A stretch of DNA of 64,000 bases. It comes from Bacillota bacterium. GTDB lineage: Bacteria; Bacillota; Clostridia; Acetivibrionales; DSM-1351. Both the position numbers and the translations under genes were made by a program. The stretch is taken from positions 1 to 64,000 of the forward strand of contig JAEZUC010000058.1 in assembly GCA_023443515.1 (NCBI GenBank), read 5' to 3'. This document shows, one piece after another, positions 27,054-35,420 of the stretch; position 1 is the stretch's first letter, and each line of letters begins with the position of its first letter. The notes under the pieces were generated by a model that was not told the origin of the DNA, ran no database searches, and was given only the letters and a program-made list of their open reading frames with translations.

Positions 27054-28035
27054 TGTTATATTTTATGGGATACACAGATAATGAAGGAAACTGGACAGGA
27101 ATTTTACAAGAGCAATGAGAAATGAATTTAACGCAAGGCAAATACCCTTTATAGAAATTCCTCCGTATGATTGGTACACTGCTAACCCAGCTATAGAATA
27201 TTATAAAGGTATTAATAGTACAAAGGATGATATCTGGCTCTTTGGGTGGGCTCAGACTCCCGCGATGGAAATTTTAAAAGATAAACCGGGTAAAAAGTAT
27301 GGAATAGTTGTAGGATCAACAGCAAGTCCCTTTGAGCCGGCAAATTTGTGGGGAACAACAAGCTGGTGCAATGAAAGGTTCAGGCTTGGACAATATGACA
27401 AAATTTTTGCTGTTTCCAACTGGTGCAGTAATGTTATCACTAAAGCATATCCGGAATTACAAGGAAAAGTAGAAGTAACAGGTTTTCCTATAGAATATAG
27501 TATATATGACCCTTATAAACAAATAGAAAAAATAGATAACCTTGTAGTTTTTAATCAAAGATTAACCACGGAAAAGCTTCATATTATTGAAGTGGAATTA
27601 TCAAGAAGGCTGGTTGCTAGAGGCTACAAAGTACAACATTTATCAGGTATTTCGAGAGAAGAATTATCTAAGCAAAGCACAACATTAGCAGCTCTATTGC
27701 AAATAATGGATAAATCCGGAATCGAATTTATTCACAATACCGCAAAAGAGACTTATCATACGAACCTTGCCAGAGCGTCCATAGTGGTTACTACATCAAT
27801 TGCAGACATGCTTCCAAATTCAATGTTGGAAGCTATATATTTAAATCTTATTCCTGTTGCACCAAGAAACTTGTGCTTCCCTGAATTCATCCACAATGAT
27901 AATCTATATACTCCGTACGATCTGGATGAAATGCAAGAAGTAATAGATAAAAGACCAATGAGGGAACATCCCATAATGCAGTTTTCATTAGAGTCAGTGG
28001 TTGAAAACTATTTGAACCACATGAATGTTTATTAA
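27053..28035 (+). pseudogene. GT-B-fold glycosyltransferase-like protein, paralogue 2, frameshifted
   Basis: Starting from the ATG at 27053 (after GGGGGTGAT), translation reads MLYFMGYTDNEGNWTG and then runs into TGA. One added T in the TTTT run at 27102-27105 restores a frame that continues through MRNEFNARQIPFIEI to 28035. That frame aligns end to end with paralogue 1, including TGFPIEYSIYDPYK and VTTSIADMLPNSMLEAIY. A 306-aa product could start at the internal ATG 27115 but would lack the N-terminal strand. Either a real frameshift or a sequencing error in a homopolymer explains it. Confidence 0.75.
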
Positions 28036-28120
28036 ATAAAAATTTTTGAATATCGTAATATTTACCAACATAAAATTATATTATTCACATCTATTTTTTA
28101 TTTTTTGAGGAGATATTTAT

Positions 28121-28348
28121 ATGACTGATAAAGAAAAGCTTAATATGCTTGAAGACCTATTAATCGTTGAACCGGATTCGCTTAATGAAGATACTGAACT
28201 AATGGATTTGGCTGAGTGGGACTCAATGGCTGTAATATCTCTGATTGCCATGTTTGACAGCGAATTTGGAAAAGAGATAACCTCAACTGAAATCAAAAAC
28301 TTTAAAACTATAAGAGATATTATGATTAAGATGGAGGAGATGACTTGA
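28121..28348 (+). CDS. Acyl carrier protein
   Basis: The 75-aa protein has the phosphopantetheine-attachment serine at about residue 35 in AEWDSMAVISLIAMFD, a usual ACP length and acidic composition. A GGAGATATTTAT ribosome site precedes the ATG. It lies next to a KAS III and an SDR reductase, so it probably carries a dedicated acyl chain for this cluster, not general fatty-acid synthesis. The stop is one base before the next gene's start. Confidence 0.88.
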   Translation: MTDKEKLNMLEDLLIVEPDSLNEDTELMDLAEWDSMAVISLIAMFDSEFGKEITSTEIKNFKTIRDIMIKMEEMT

Positions 28349-28349
28349 T

Positions 28350-29423
28350 TTGGCTAGCGGTGAGTTAAAAAACGTTGAAATAAAGGGTATTGCTTGTGCA
28401 GTACCGGATAACTTAATACAAAATGAAAGTTATAAAAATGTTTTCGGTGAAGAAAGTGTTCGGAAGTTCATTAATATGACCGGTGTAAAAAAGAGGCATG
28501 TTGCTCTTGATACGCAATGTGCCTCCGATCTTTGTTATGTAGCAGCAAAAAGGCTTATGGAAAGATTGAACTGGTCGGCATCCTCTGTTGACGCTTTGAT
28601 ACTTATCACACAGACTCCTGATTATGCAGTTCCGGCAACTGCATGTGTCCTCCAATATAGACTTGGTCTAAGAGAAGATTGTATTGCTTTTGATGTAAAC
28701 CTTGGGTGTTCAGCTTACGTTTATGGGTTGTGGATGGCAGGAACAATGATTTCAACCCAAAATATAAGCAGAGTTCTTCTCCTTAATGGTGACACAAGTA
28801 ATTTTGGAATTAATCCTAATGACAGTGCAACAGCAATGATATTTGGTGACGGAGGAACAGCCACAGCCTTGGAGAGATCCGAAGGCAAAAGTATGAAATA
28901 CTTCTTGAAAACTAAAGGCAGTGGATATAAATGTATTAATGTACCGGCAGGTCATGCAAGAACCAGAGGACAGACAGTCAATGATCCATCGGCTTATGAT
29001 CTTTCCATGAATGGAGCAGAGGTATTCAATTTTTCAATAATTGATGTACCCAAAGCTTTAAATCATTTTATGTCAGAATATTCTGTCGATAAAAAAGATA
29101 TAGACATGTTTGTTTTTCACCAAGCTAATCTATACATTCTCAAGCACCTTACAAAAAAATTAGGTATACCTGCTGAAAGGGTACCTATATCCATTGACAG
29201 ATACGGAAATACAAGCGGAGAATCAATACCTCAAACCCTTGTAGATAAATTGGCCGGTGAAACATCTGATGAGTACATTAAATTACTATTATGCGGGTTC
29301 GGAGTAGGTCTGTCATATGGGGGTATTCATACTGAGATGAAAAAATCAATATGTCTTCCAATGATATATACAAATTATTTCTTTAACGGAGATGAGGAAA
29401 ATGTTAAATCCAATGAATCTTAA
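28350..29423 (+). CDS. 3-oxoacyl-ACP synthase III (FabH-like)
   Basis: The 357-aa enzyme shows the KAS III triad: Cys120 in VNLGCSAYVYG, His257 in FVFHQANLYIL and Asn287 in DRYGNTSGESIP, so it should be active. It condenses an acyl-CoA with an ACP-bound extender. The start is TTG at 28350, one base after the ACP stop. Such KAS III-ACP-SDR trios occur in polysaccharide and secondary-metabolite clusters, where they build a short acyl group for N- or O-acylation. The acyl identity is not readable. Confidence 0.9.
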   Translation: MASGELKNVEIKGIACAVPDNLIQNESYKNVFGEESVRKFINMTGVKKRHVALDTQCASDLCYVAAKRLMERLNWSASSVDALILITQTPDYAVPATACVLQYRLGLREDCIAFDVNLGCSAYVYGLWMAGTMISTQNISRVLLLNGDTSNFGINPNDSATAMIFGDGGTATALERSEGKSMKYFLKTKGSGYKCINVPAGHARTRGQTVNDPSAYDLSMNGAEVFNFSIIDVPKALNHFMSEYSVDKKDIDMFVFHQANLYILKHLTKKLGIPAERVPISIDRYGNTSGESIPQTLVDKLAGETSDEYIKLLLCGFGVGLSYGGIHTEMKKSICLPMIYTNYFFNGDEENVKSNES

Positions 29424-30162
29424 TGGAAAAAATATACTTGTTACCGGAGCTTCTGCGGGAATTGGCAAAGGTATAGCCATATTTCTAAGTAAGCTTGGTG
29501 CTAATATCATAATGGCCGCAAGAAATGAAGAACGGTTAAAAGAAACTTTAAACGAGTTGGAATCTGGAGATCATTCTTATTACTTAATTGACCTGAATAA
29601 TTTAAAAGATATTGAGGTTATGCTGGATACTATATGCAGTGACAAAAAAAAGCTTAATGGGATTGTCCATTCTGCCGGAATATGTCAGTCATCACCGGTT
29701 CAATACTTGAAATCTGAAGATTTAAGTAATATTATGTCTGTAAATTTTTACTCCTTTGCAGAACTTGTTAAACATTTTTCAAAAAGAAAATACAATGATA
29801 ATGGTGGAAGTATTGTGGCTATTTCTTCTATTTCGAGCAAAGTCGGTGCAAGAGGTCTTACAGCTTATTGTGCAAGTAAAGGTGCACTTGACAGCTCCAT
29901 AAAGGCTATGGCTTTGGAATTGGCACCTAGAAATATCAGAATAAACTCTGTTGCTCCGAGTATGATAAAAACTCAGATGTATGATGGGTTACTTGATGTT
30001 GCCAATAATGATAAATTTGAGGCAGAATTAGAAAAAAGACAGATATTAGGCGTTGGATGCCCCGAGGATGTTGCTGCTGCTGCTGCTTTTCTGCTAAGCG
30101 ATTGTACTAGATTTATAACAGGTACAACTTTAACGGTTGACGGCGGTTATCTGGCTCATTAG
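29401..30162 (+). CDS. Short-chain dehydrogenase/reductase (FabG-like)
   Basis: The classic SDR features are present: ILVTGASAGIGKGIA (cofactor), a NAA-like HSAGIC, SSISSKVGARG with the catalytic serine, YCASKGA with Tyr and Lys, and a C-terminal FITGTTLTVDGGY. It most likely reduces the beta-ketoacyl product of the preceding KAS III. The ATG at 29401 is spaced 9 nt from GGAG, overlapping the end of the synthase gene; a longer frame from 29392 is possible. Confidence 0.9.
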   Translation: MLNPMNLNGKNILVTGASAGIGKGIAIFLSKLGANIIMAARNEERLKETLNELESGDHSYYLIDLNNLKDIEVMLDTICSDKKKLNGIVHSAGICQSSPVQYLKSEDLSNIMSVNFYSFAELVKHFSKRKYNDNGGSIVAISSISSKVGARGLTAYCASKGALDSSIKAMALELAPRNIRINSVAPSMIKTQMYDGLLDVANNDKFEAELEKRQILGVGCPEDVAAAAAFLLSDCTRFITGTTLTVDGGYLAH

Positions 30163-30204
30163 GAACCCTGAAGAGCCCGTCCTTATACCAGACGGGCCAG
30201 TTCC
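30162..30204. terminator. Hairpin between convergent SDR and MarR genes
   Basis: GCCCGTC (30175-30181) and GACGGGC (30191-30197) form a strong stem, with outer GGAAC/GTTCC (30162-30166, 30200-30204). The T tract is short, so it is at best a modest bidirectional terminator. Confidence 0.5.
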
Positions 30205-30225
30205 TTAGAATACAGAGATAAAGCG

Positions 30226-30693
30226 TTAGTCACTTTCTATATTTGTTTCATTAAGATACAGACACACTTGATCTAATAAATCAAGTAAAGTTTCACTCTG
30301 TTCTACCCCTATTTTTTCTATAAGCCCGGAAAATAGAGAGGTAAAGTAGATTACTAATTTCTGAACTATTTTTTCACCTTTAGCCGTTAATTTTATATCA
30401 GAGACTCGCTTATCCTGAGGGTCAACACAGCGTTCTATATATCCATTGGCACTTAAGCTTTTTATTAATTCAGTAACAGTAGGAGAAGTTACAAACAATT
30501 TCTTACTGATTTCTGAAACTGTAATAACCTGTTTGTTCTCATGAGAAAGCTGCTCAATACAAAGCAAAACACGCACTTCGCTTTGCTTTAAGCCAAATAA
30601 CGACTGTTTACGCCGTTCAGCTCTTGCTAACTTTTCAAAGGTCTCCACAAATCTTCTAATATCAATGCCTGGTTGTTCCTGCAAGAAATTCAC
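30226..30693 (-). CDS. MarR family transcriptional regulator
   Basis: The 155-aa protein has the winged-helix core VSEISKKLFVTSPTVTELIKSL and the wing DPQDKRVSDIKLTAKGEKIV, flanked by dimerisation helices. It lies upstream of, and in the same direction as, a DHA2-type efflux pump, the usual MarR arrangement. Two AATTAG...CTAATT dyads over the pump promoter (32454-32521) are the likely operators. The ATG is followed by NFLQEQPG; a GAGGTGAA ribosome site lies just upstream. Confidence 0.88.
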   Translation of the reverse strand: MNFLQEQPGIDIRRFVETFEKLARAERRKQSLFGLKQSEVRVLLCIEQLSHENKQVITVSEISKKLFVTSPTVTELIKSLSANGYIERCVDPQDKRVSDIKLTAKGEKIVQKLVIYFTSLFSGLIEKIGVEQSETLLDLLDQVCLYLNETNIESD

Positions 30694-30810
30694 CTCATTC
30701 GTGAATACGTCATCTGAAATAATGGTGTATTCAATTGCTTTTAAGATTTTATTCGTAACAATTATACCCCATTAGCAAGCACTAAACAACGTATTTTTCT
30801 AAACCCATGT

Positions 30811-32403
30811 TTATGCTGCAGATTCTTCTTCTTCAAATTCCTCACTACTATCCTCCGAAGCAGTTTTTACCTTTAAAAATAGTGAAAGGATAACACCCAC
30901 CAGTAAGAGCAGAGCACCAATATAAAAAACGCTGGTTAAAGCATCTCCCATAACAGTTCTAACTAAGTCCATCATCTTTAAAAATAAAGTTTGAATTTGT
31001 TCTGACATGCCCGATTGTATAGCTTCAAGCTTATTATTATCCAACAACACTTGAGGATTTGCCATAGCTGTAAATTTTTTAGCAGTTTCAGCATCCATCT
31101 TTGTAAGGTCTACTTCGGAACCTGATGTCATTACTTTTTCCATATTTCTTGCCATTGAAGTATTCATAATAGAGCCAAATACTGCAATGAAAATAGTACC
31201 TCCCAGGTTACGGAAAAGAGTACAAGAAGCTGTTACTACGCCTAGCTGTGAACTTGGAGCGGAATTTTGTGCTGTTGTTGTGAATACTGTCATGCCGAAT
31301 CCCAGTCCTACACCAAAAATAACCAAGCTTATAGCAGCCCATACAATGTTATTCATATTTGCCATTATAATCATACTTCCACTCATAATGCCTAAACCAA
31401 GTACAGCAAACAGCCTGTAATTACCGGATTTCGACATCCAACGTCCAACTAATGTACTAAATATTATCATCATAAGAGACATTGGGATATTCAATAAACC
31501 TGATGTTGTTGCTGATAGTCCTTTTACACCCTGTATAAAGAAAGGAATATATGACATAGCACCCATCATTCCCCCACTCATAACAAAACTTGCTGCGAAA
31601 GAAATGGTAACACCCTTATTGCTAAACATGGAAAGGGGCATAACAGGACTCTTGGCTTTACGTTCAATAAGAATCAGAACTAAAATTCCCACTATAGTGG
31701 CACCAAAGAGCCCTAAAATTTGAGGCGAAATCCATGCATATTTTGTTCCAGCCCATGAAAAGCCCAAAAGCAAACTGGTAATTGAAAGTGCCAGGAAAAT
31801 AGATCCCAAATAATCAATTGATTCTGAGGAATTTCCCGATAATTTAGGAAACAGGCTCCAAATCATAACTAAGGCAACGACACCCAAGGGTAAGAAGAGC
31901 CAAAACAGCCATTTCCATGCAACATAGTCAACCATAACGCCTCCAAGAACCGGTCCGAGTATACTGGAGATACCAAAGATAGACATCATGACACCAGTCC
32001 ATTTAGCTCTTTCCTGTGGTGGGTACAAATCACCTACAGCTGTAAGTGAAATAGACATTAAAATCCCTCCACCAATACCCTGAACCCCTCGGAATGCTAT
32101 CATTTGAAAAATATTAGCTGACAAACCTGTAAAAAACGAACCTACTAGAAAGATAACAATCCCTGAAAGTAAGAAAATTTTTCTTCCGTAGATATCAGAT
32201 AACTTCCCAAAAATTACGGTAGAGATTGTTGAGGTAAGCATGTAACCTGTAATTACCCATGAATAATAGTCCATACCTCCTAATTGCGCAATAATCTTTG
32301 GCAATGCCGCACTGATTATTGTTTGATTAATTGCTGCGAAAAACATGGTAGCCATTAACGCTATCATAACTGTGGGTTTTCTCTTGTGAGTTAGTTGCTG
32401 CAT
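30811..32403 (-). CDS. DHA2 family (14-TM) MFS drug efflux transporter
   Basis: The hydrophobic 530-aa protein matches EmrB/QacA-type exporters: an N-terminal TMFFAAINQTIISAALPKI, motif A-like GKLSDIYGRKIFLLSG, GVQGIGGGILMSISL and motif C-like GPVLGGVMVDYVAWKWLF. An insertion between the last two helices (about residues 415-480) is usual. The ATG at 32403 is preceded by AAAGG, better than the in-frame ATG at 32418. The promoter and two MarR-type dyads lie upstream. It is the rightmost complete gene of the element. Confidence 0.92.
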   Translation of the reverse strand: MQQLTHKRKPTVMIALMATMFFAAINQTIISAALPKIIAQLGGMDYYSWVITGYMLTSTISTVIFGKLSDIYGRKIFLLSGIVIFLVGSFFTGLSANIFQMIAFRGVQGIGGGILMSISLTAVGDLYPPQERAKWTGVMMSIFGISSILGPVLGGVMVDYVAWKWLFWLFLPLGVVALVMIWSLFPKLSGNSSESIDYLGSIFLALSITSLLLGFSWAGTKYAWISPQILGLFGATIVGILVLILIERKAKSPVMPLSMFSNKGVTISFAASFVMSGGMMGAMSYIPFFIQGVKGLSATTSGLLNIPMSLMMIIFSTLVGRWMSKSGNYRLFAVLGLGIMSGSMIIMANMNNIVWAAISLVIFGVGLGFGMTVFTTTAQNSAPSSQLGVVTASCTLFRNLGGTIFIAVFGSIMNTSMARNMEKVMTSGSEVDLTKMDAETAKKFTAMANPQVLLDNNKLEAIQSGMSEQIQTLFLKMMDLVRTVMGDALTSVFYIGALLLLVGVILSLFLKVKTASEDSSEEFEEEESAA

Positions 32404-32452
32404 AAATTTACCTTTCATTCCATTAAAAATGTATTTTAAGATACTACCTAAA

Positions 32453-32521
32453 ATTAATTAGGTAGGTAACCTAATTATTTTAATAATATATGATGTTTAG
32501 GACAATTAGTCAATACTAATT
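32453..32521 (-). promoter_or_regulatory. Promoter of the DHA2 pump with two MarR-type dyads
   Basis: On the minus strand TTGACT (32513-32508) and TATATT (32490-32485) are 17 nt apart. One dyad, AATTAG..CTAATT (32504-32521), covers the -35 box. A second (32456-32476), with AATTAGG and CCTAATT, covers the start region. Binding of the linked MarR protein to both would block transcription. Confidence 0.65.
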
Positions 32522-32544
32522 TGAAAATTAATTTGGACAGAAGC

Positions 32545-32590
32545 TGTTTTACCTTTATATCACTTGGTGAACGAAAGGACCGTATGTCAA
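32545..32590 (+). other. attR: right junction of the asnB element
   Basis: Element sequence containing TGTTTTACC, TTTATATC and ACTTGGT (32545-32568) meets GAA (32569-32571) followed by intact asnB sequence coding RKDRMSM. The element arm is an inverted match to the arm at 16547-16569. Confidence 0.85.
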
Positions 32591-32994
32591 TGGCAAGTGG
32601 CCTTGAAGTCAGAGTTCCTTTTGCAGACCACCGGATTCTGGAATATGTTTATAATGTACCTTGGAAGATTAAATTTAAAAATAAGGTTGAGAAGTCACTT
32701 TTGAGGGAAGCCATGAGCGATTACCTTCCTGATAAGATTTTGTACAGGAAAAAGAGTCCCTACCCCAAAACTCACAACCCTGAATATGAAGCAATTGTTT
32801 CGGAAATGTTTGAAGAAGTTATGTCTGCTCCCGATTCCATACTCAAGGATATACTGCACCCGGACACTCTGCCACTTCTCCGTTCCGGCAGTAATGTAAC
32901 CTGGTACGGGCAGCTGATGGGAAGACCTCAGCTTATTGCATGGCTGATACAGTTGGATTACTGGTTTAAGGAATATAAAGTAACTATTGTTTAA
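32569..32994 (+). pseudogene. asnB: Asparagine synthetase, 3' part, separated by the 16-kb element
   Basis: From the GAA codon the frame encodes the C-terminal AsnB region: RKDRMSMASGLEVRVPFADH, NVPWKIKFKNKVEKSLLREA, LYRKKSPYPKTHNPEYE, and an end at WFKEYKVTIV. It is the exact continuation of the 5' part ending at 16546. The open frame begins a little upstream (32521) inside the element, but no ribosome site or plausible start is seen, so it is probably not expressed as a separate protein. Confidence 0.92.
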
Positions 32995-33037
32995 AATAAA
33001 GACTATGTTAAAGAATAGTGTTGGTATATGTATTTTA

Positions 33038-33184
33038 GGGGCTGTTGTCAAAACAGAAAGTTTTTCTGCTTAACACCGTTACTCCCGTATAAAATTATAT
33101 CAATGATTGCTTCCAAGCTTCCATTGATACAATTTATACTATCGTACAGGTTAAAAAGATAGTTTTCTGGTTTGCGGCAGCCCC
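33038..33184 (+). repeat. MITE-like palindromic repeat, copy R2 (short form)
   Basis: The ends GGGGCTGTTGTCAAAACAG and, read backwards, GGGGCTGCCGCAAACCAG form terminal inverted repeats of about 20 bp. TTA flanks both sides, a possible target duplication. Inside, GTATAAAATTATATCAATG pairs with CATTGATACAATTTATAC. Compared with R1 and R3, the internal AGATATTTGCAA part is deleted. It fills most of the gap after the asnB 3' fragment. Confidence 0.75.
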
Positions 33185-33271
33185 TTAATTTATATTTGTG
33201 TTTATGCCCTCATATTTCGTTAATAATAAGGTTCATTATTTTTCCTTCCATGTCTTAATAATTAAAGATAC

Positions 33272-34585
33272 TTATGAAGAACTGCTTATCCTAAATTTCG
33301 ATATGCTAAAAATACTCACTGTCAAAACAACCACCGCTGTTAAAAACAGCAGCTGCATATTACTAATTGGAAAACCTGCCGGAGAAATCCCTCTGGGTTC
33401 CGTTACCTTAATAAAGAATGAACCTGCTAAAGTACCTATAAACCCGATTATACCGTTTACTGCCGATGAGAACCCCATGTAAACCGTCTTATTATCAGAG
33501 GGTGAGTAACTGTACTGCAAATTATTCACAGATATGTTTACTCCTGAGATTGCAGCTCCGCCCAGTATATGAGCAATAGGCATCAGAATGTATACAGTGT
33601 CAGGATTTATGAAAAACCAAGTCAGAAAGCTTAAAATTTGTAGGACAATCATTAGCTTCATAACATAGAGCCATGATTTTTTATCTGCAATTCTTCCCCA
33701 GAACCTGACGGATACAACACTTGCGATTGAAGCCAGAACTGCCATCGCTGTAACAAGACCGTATCTCAAATGAAGGGTTGATATCATATAAACAGAAGTA
33801 AAAGGGAAAGCAATCTGATAGCCTAAATTCCAGATAAGAGTTATGAAAGTTATTTTCATAAAATTTTTATTTTTAACCGGCAATTTAAATAAATTCTTAA
33901 GTGAAACCCCTGATTTTAAAATAGGATTAACAGGCTCTTTTATTTTTGAAAATATTACAAAGTTTGCAAGTGAGACCACAATTGCAAAAGAGTATAATAC
34001 TATAAATCCGGTAAATTGGTGCCCTATCTGCTCAAATTTATCCAGAACCTGTCCCATAAGAAGGGTAACAACCGTAACTGTACCCAGAACTGTTGATTCC
34101 CGTTTACCGTAATAGGCTCCTCTTATTCTTTCCGGGGTTATATTCAGTAGCCATGTCTGGGCATATGGAATTGTAAAAGTCAGAATTAAGTTTGCAATGA
34201 AGAATGTCCCTATCAACAATTGAATCCTAACTGTTTTGTATGGACTTATAAAAGGTATAAGTATCATGAGTCCCATCATTAATCTTCCGATAAAGCACAT
34301 GATACAGGTCAGCAATTTTCTGTTTTCCAACTTTTCAAGAACAATAGGAGAAAACACCGTCACTATTCCCGCCAATACGGGAACGGCAGCTATAATTCCC
34401 GACAGTTCATTACTTGCCCCAAGATATTTAGCAAATCCAACCAAAAAAGCTCCGCTGGTTAGAGTAACAATACTTCTGGCGGTACAGCCCTCAAGGATAG
34501 ATATATTCCTTGATACCCTCATATCTTCCTCAGAAAGGCTCTCTTTATTAAAATAAATTTCCCTGAACCTGGATAATAAATTCAC
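33272..34585 (-). CDS. Major facilitator superfamily transporter
   Basis: The 437-aa protein has about 12 hydrophobic segments in two halves, with a first-half loop RIRGAYYGKRESTVLG and a second-half motif VRFWGRIADKKSWLYVM typical of MFS exporters. The GTG at 34585 is spaced 9 nt from GAGGTG, better than the in-frame GTG at 34597 inside that site. The substrate is unknown; no adjacent gene in the same direction suggests one. Confidence 0.82.
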   Translation of the reverse strand: MNLLSRFREIYFNKESLSEEDMRVSRNISILEGCTARSIVTLTSGAFLVGFAKYLGASNELSGIIAAVPVLAGIVTVFSPIVLEKLENRKLLTCIMCFIGRLMMGLMILIPFISPYKTVRIQLLIGTFFIANLILTFTIPYAQTWLLNITPERIRGAYYGKRESTVLGTVTVVTLLMGQVLDKFEQIGHQFTGFIVLYSFAIVVSLANFVIFSKIKEPVNPILKSGVSLKNLFKLPVKNKNFMKITFITLIWNLGYQIAFPFTSVYMISTLHLRYGLVTAMAVLASIASVVSVRFWGRIADKKSWLYVMKLMIVLQILSFLTWFFINPDTVYILMPIAHILGGAAISGVNISVNNLQYSYSPSDNKTVYMGFSSAVNGIIGFIGTLAGSFFIKVTEPRGISPAGFPISNMQLLFLTAVVVLTVSIFSISKFRISSSS

Positions 34586-34685
34586 GGCTATGTACACCTC
34601 TGTCTTAAAAGAAATACAACTTTTCCAAGCAAAAAAGTTGACATAATTTATTATATAACAGAAGTAGTAGCTTGTGAAAAGAAAT

Positions 34686-35420
34686 TTATCTCCATTTTAC
34701 AATTTTCTGTTCTAAAATATCAATCAAAAAAAACAAAGCTATGCCTAATGAAGACAATATTATAATACCCTTGTACATACTGATATAATCTATTCTCGTC
34801 CAGGCATCAAGAATGTAGTATCCCATCCCCCATGAAGAACCATATGCCTCGCAGAAAAAAAGAACGGACAGTGCAGAACCTATTGTTACGCGCAAGCTGG
34901 TCAATATTCCCGGTATGATGTCAGGTATAACAACATGATACAGAATTTGACCTTGGGATGCCCCCATACTTGATAAATTATAAATACACTCTTTATCTAT
35001 ACTTGCAACTGAATCTCTAACGGTTATTATAATTTGAAATATAATAATCAATGTTATGAGAATTATTTTGGAAGCGCCACCTAACCCGAAGATAGTCATA
35101 ATTATAGGCAAAAGTGAGGTTTTGGGAACAGGATATGTGAAAAATACCAATGGATCAAGAATTTTATTCCATCTTTCAGAAAAAGCCATTTTATAGCCTG
35201 TTAGCGAACCTAGTAAAAGTGCTATTAGAACTCCTGAAAATATCCTCCATATGCTACAACCGATATGCCAAAGCATACCCTCCTGAAAAAACAAATCAAA
35301 ACTCTTATAAACACTTACAGGATCGGGAATTATACTAGTATTAAATATTAGGTGTATTGTATACCATATCAAATTTATTATTAACATACCCTGCGCATAC
35401 ACTATCACTTTCTTCTTCAC
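34686..35420 (-). CDS. NitT/TauT-type ABC transporter permease
   Basis: The 244-aa membrane protein has about six hydrophobic segments and the EAA-type loop SSMGASQGQILYHVVIPDIIPG typical of SsuC/TauC/ThiX-like permeases. The start is GTG at 35420 after GGAGGGG, so it overlaps the ATPase gene by about 80 nt. It should form the channel with the ATPase encoded just upstream, and perhaps take substrate from the binding lipoprotein at 38176-39108. Confidence 0.88.
   Translation of the reverse strand: MKKKVIVYAQGMLIINLIWYTIHLIFNTSIIPDPVSVYKSFDLFFQEGMLWHIGCSIWRIFSGVLIALLLGSLTGYKMAFSERWNKILDPLVFFTYPVPKTSLLPIIMTIFGLGGASKIILITLIIIFQIIITVRDSVASIDKECIYNLSSMGASQGQILYHVVIPDIIPGILTSLRVTIGSALSVLFFCEAYGSSWGMGYYILDAWTRIDYISMYKGIIILSSLGIALFFLIDILEQKIVKWR

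Larger units (their letters stand above)
16544..32571. mobile_element. 16-kb integrative element inserted in asnB, carrying a large serine recombinase
   Basis: The two asnB fragments are exactly consecutive when 16,025 bp between the two GAA copies is removed. The joined element ends give a 50-bp dyad with 18 of 24 paired positions complementary, centred on the shared GA dinucleotide, the form of attP in large serine integrase systems. An integrase of that class is encoded inside. I see no conjugation, replication or phage structural genes; cargo comprises transporters, sugar-modifying enzymes and an acyl-carrier set. Unusually, the integrase lies 4 kb inside the left end rather than next to an att site. 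Confidence 0.88.

Noticed and set aside
27102..27105. T tract in the second GT gene as a phase-variation switch
   Set aside because: Four T residues are too short for frequent slippage; a point deletion or sequencing error is more likely.
32521..32568. A separate gene start for the asnB 3' fragment inside the element
   Set aside because: No ribosome site or plausible start codon was found, and the added residues do not match AsnB.
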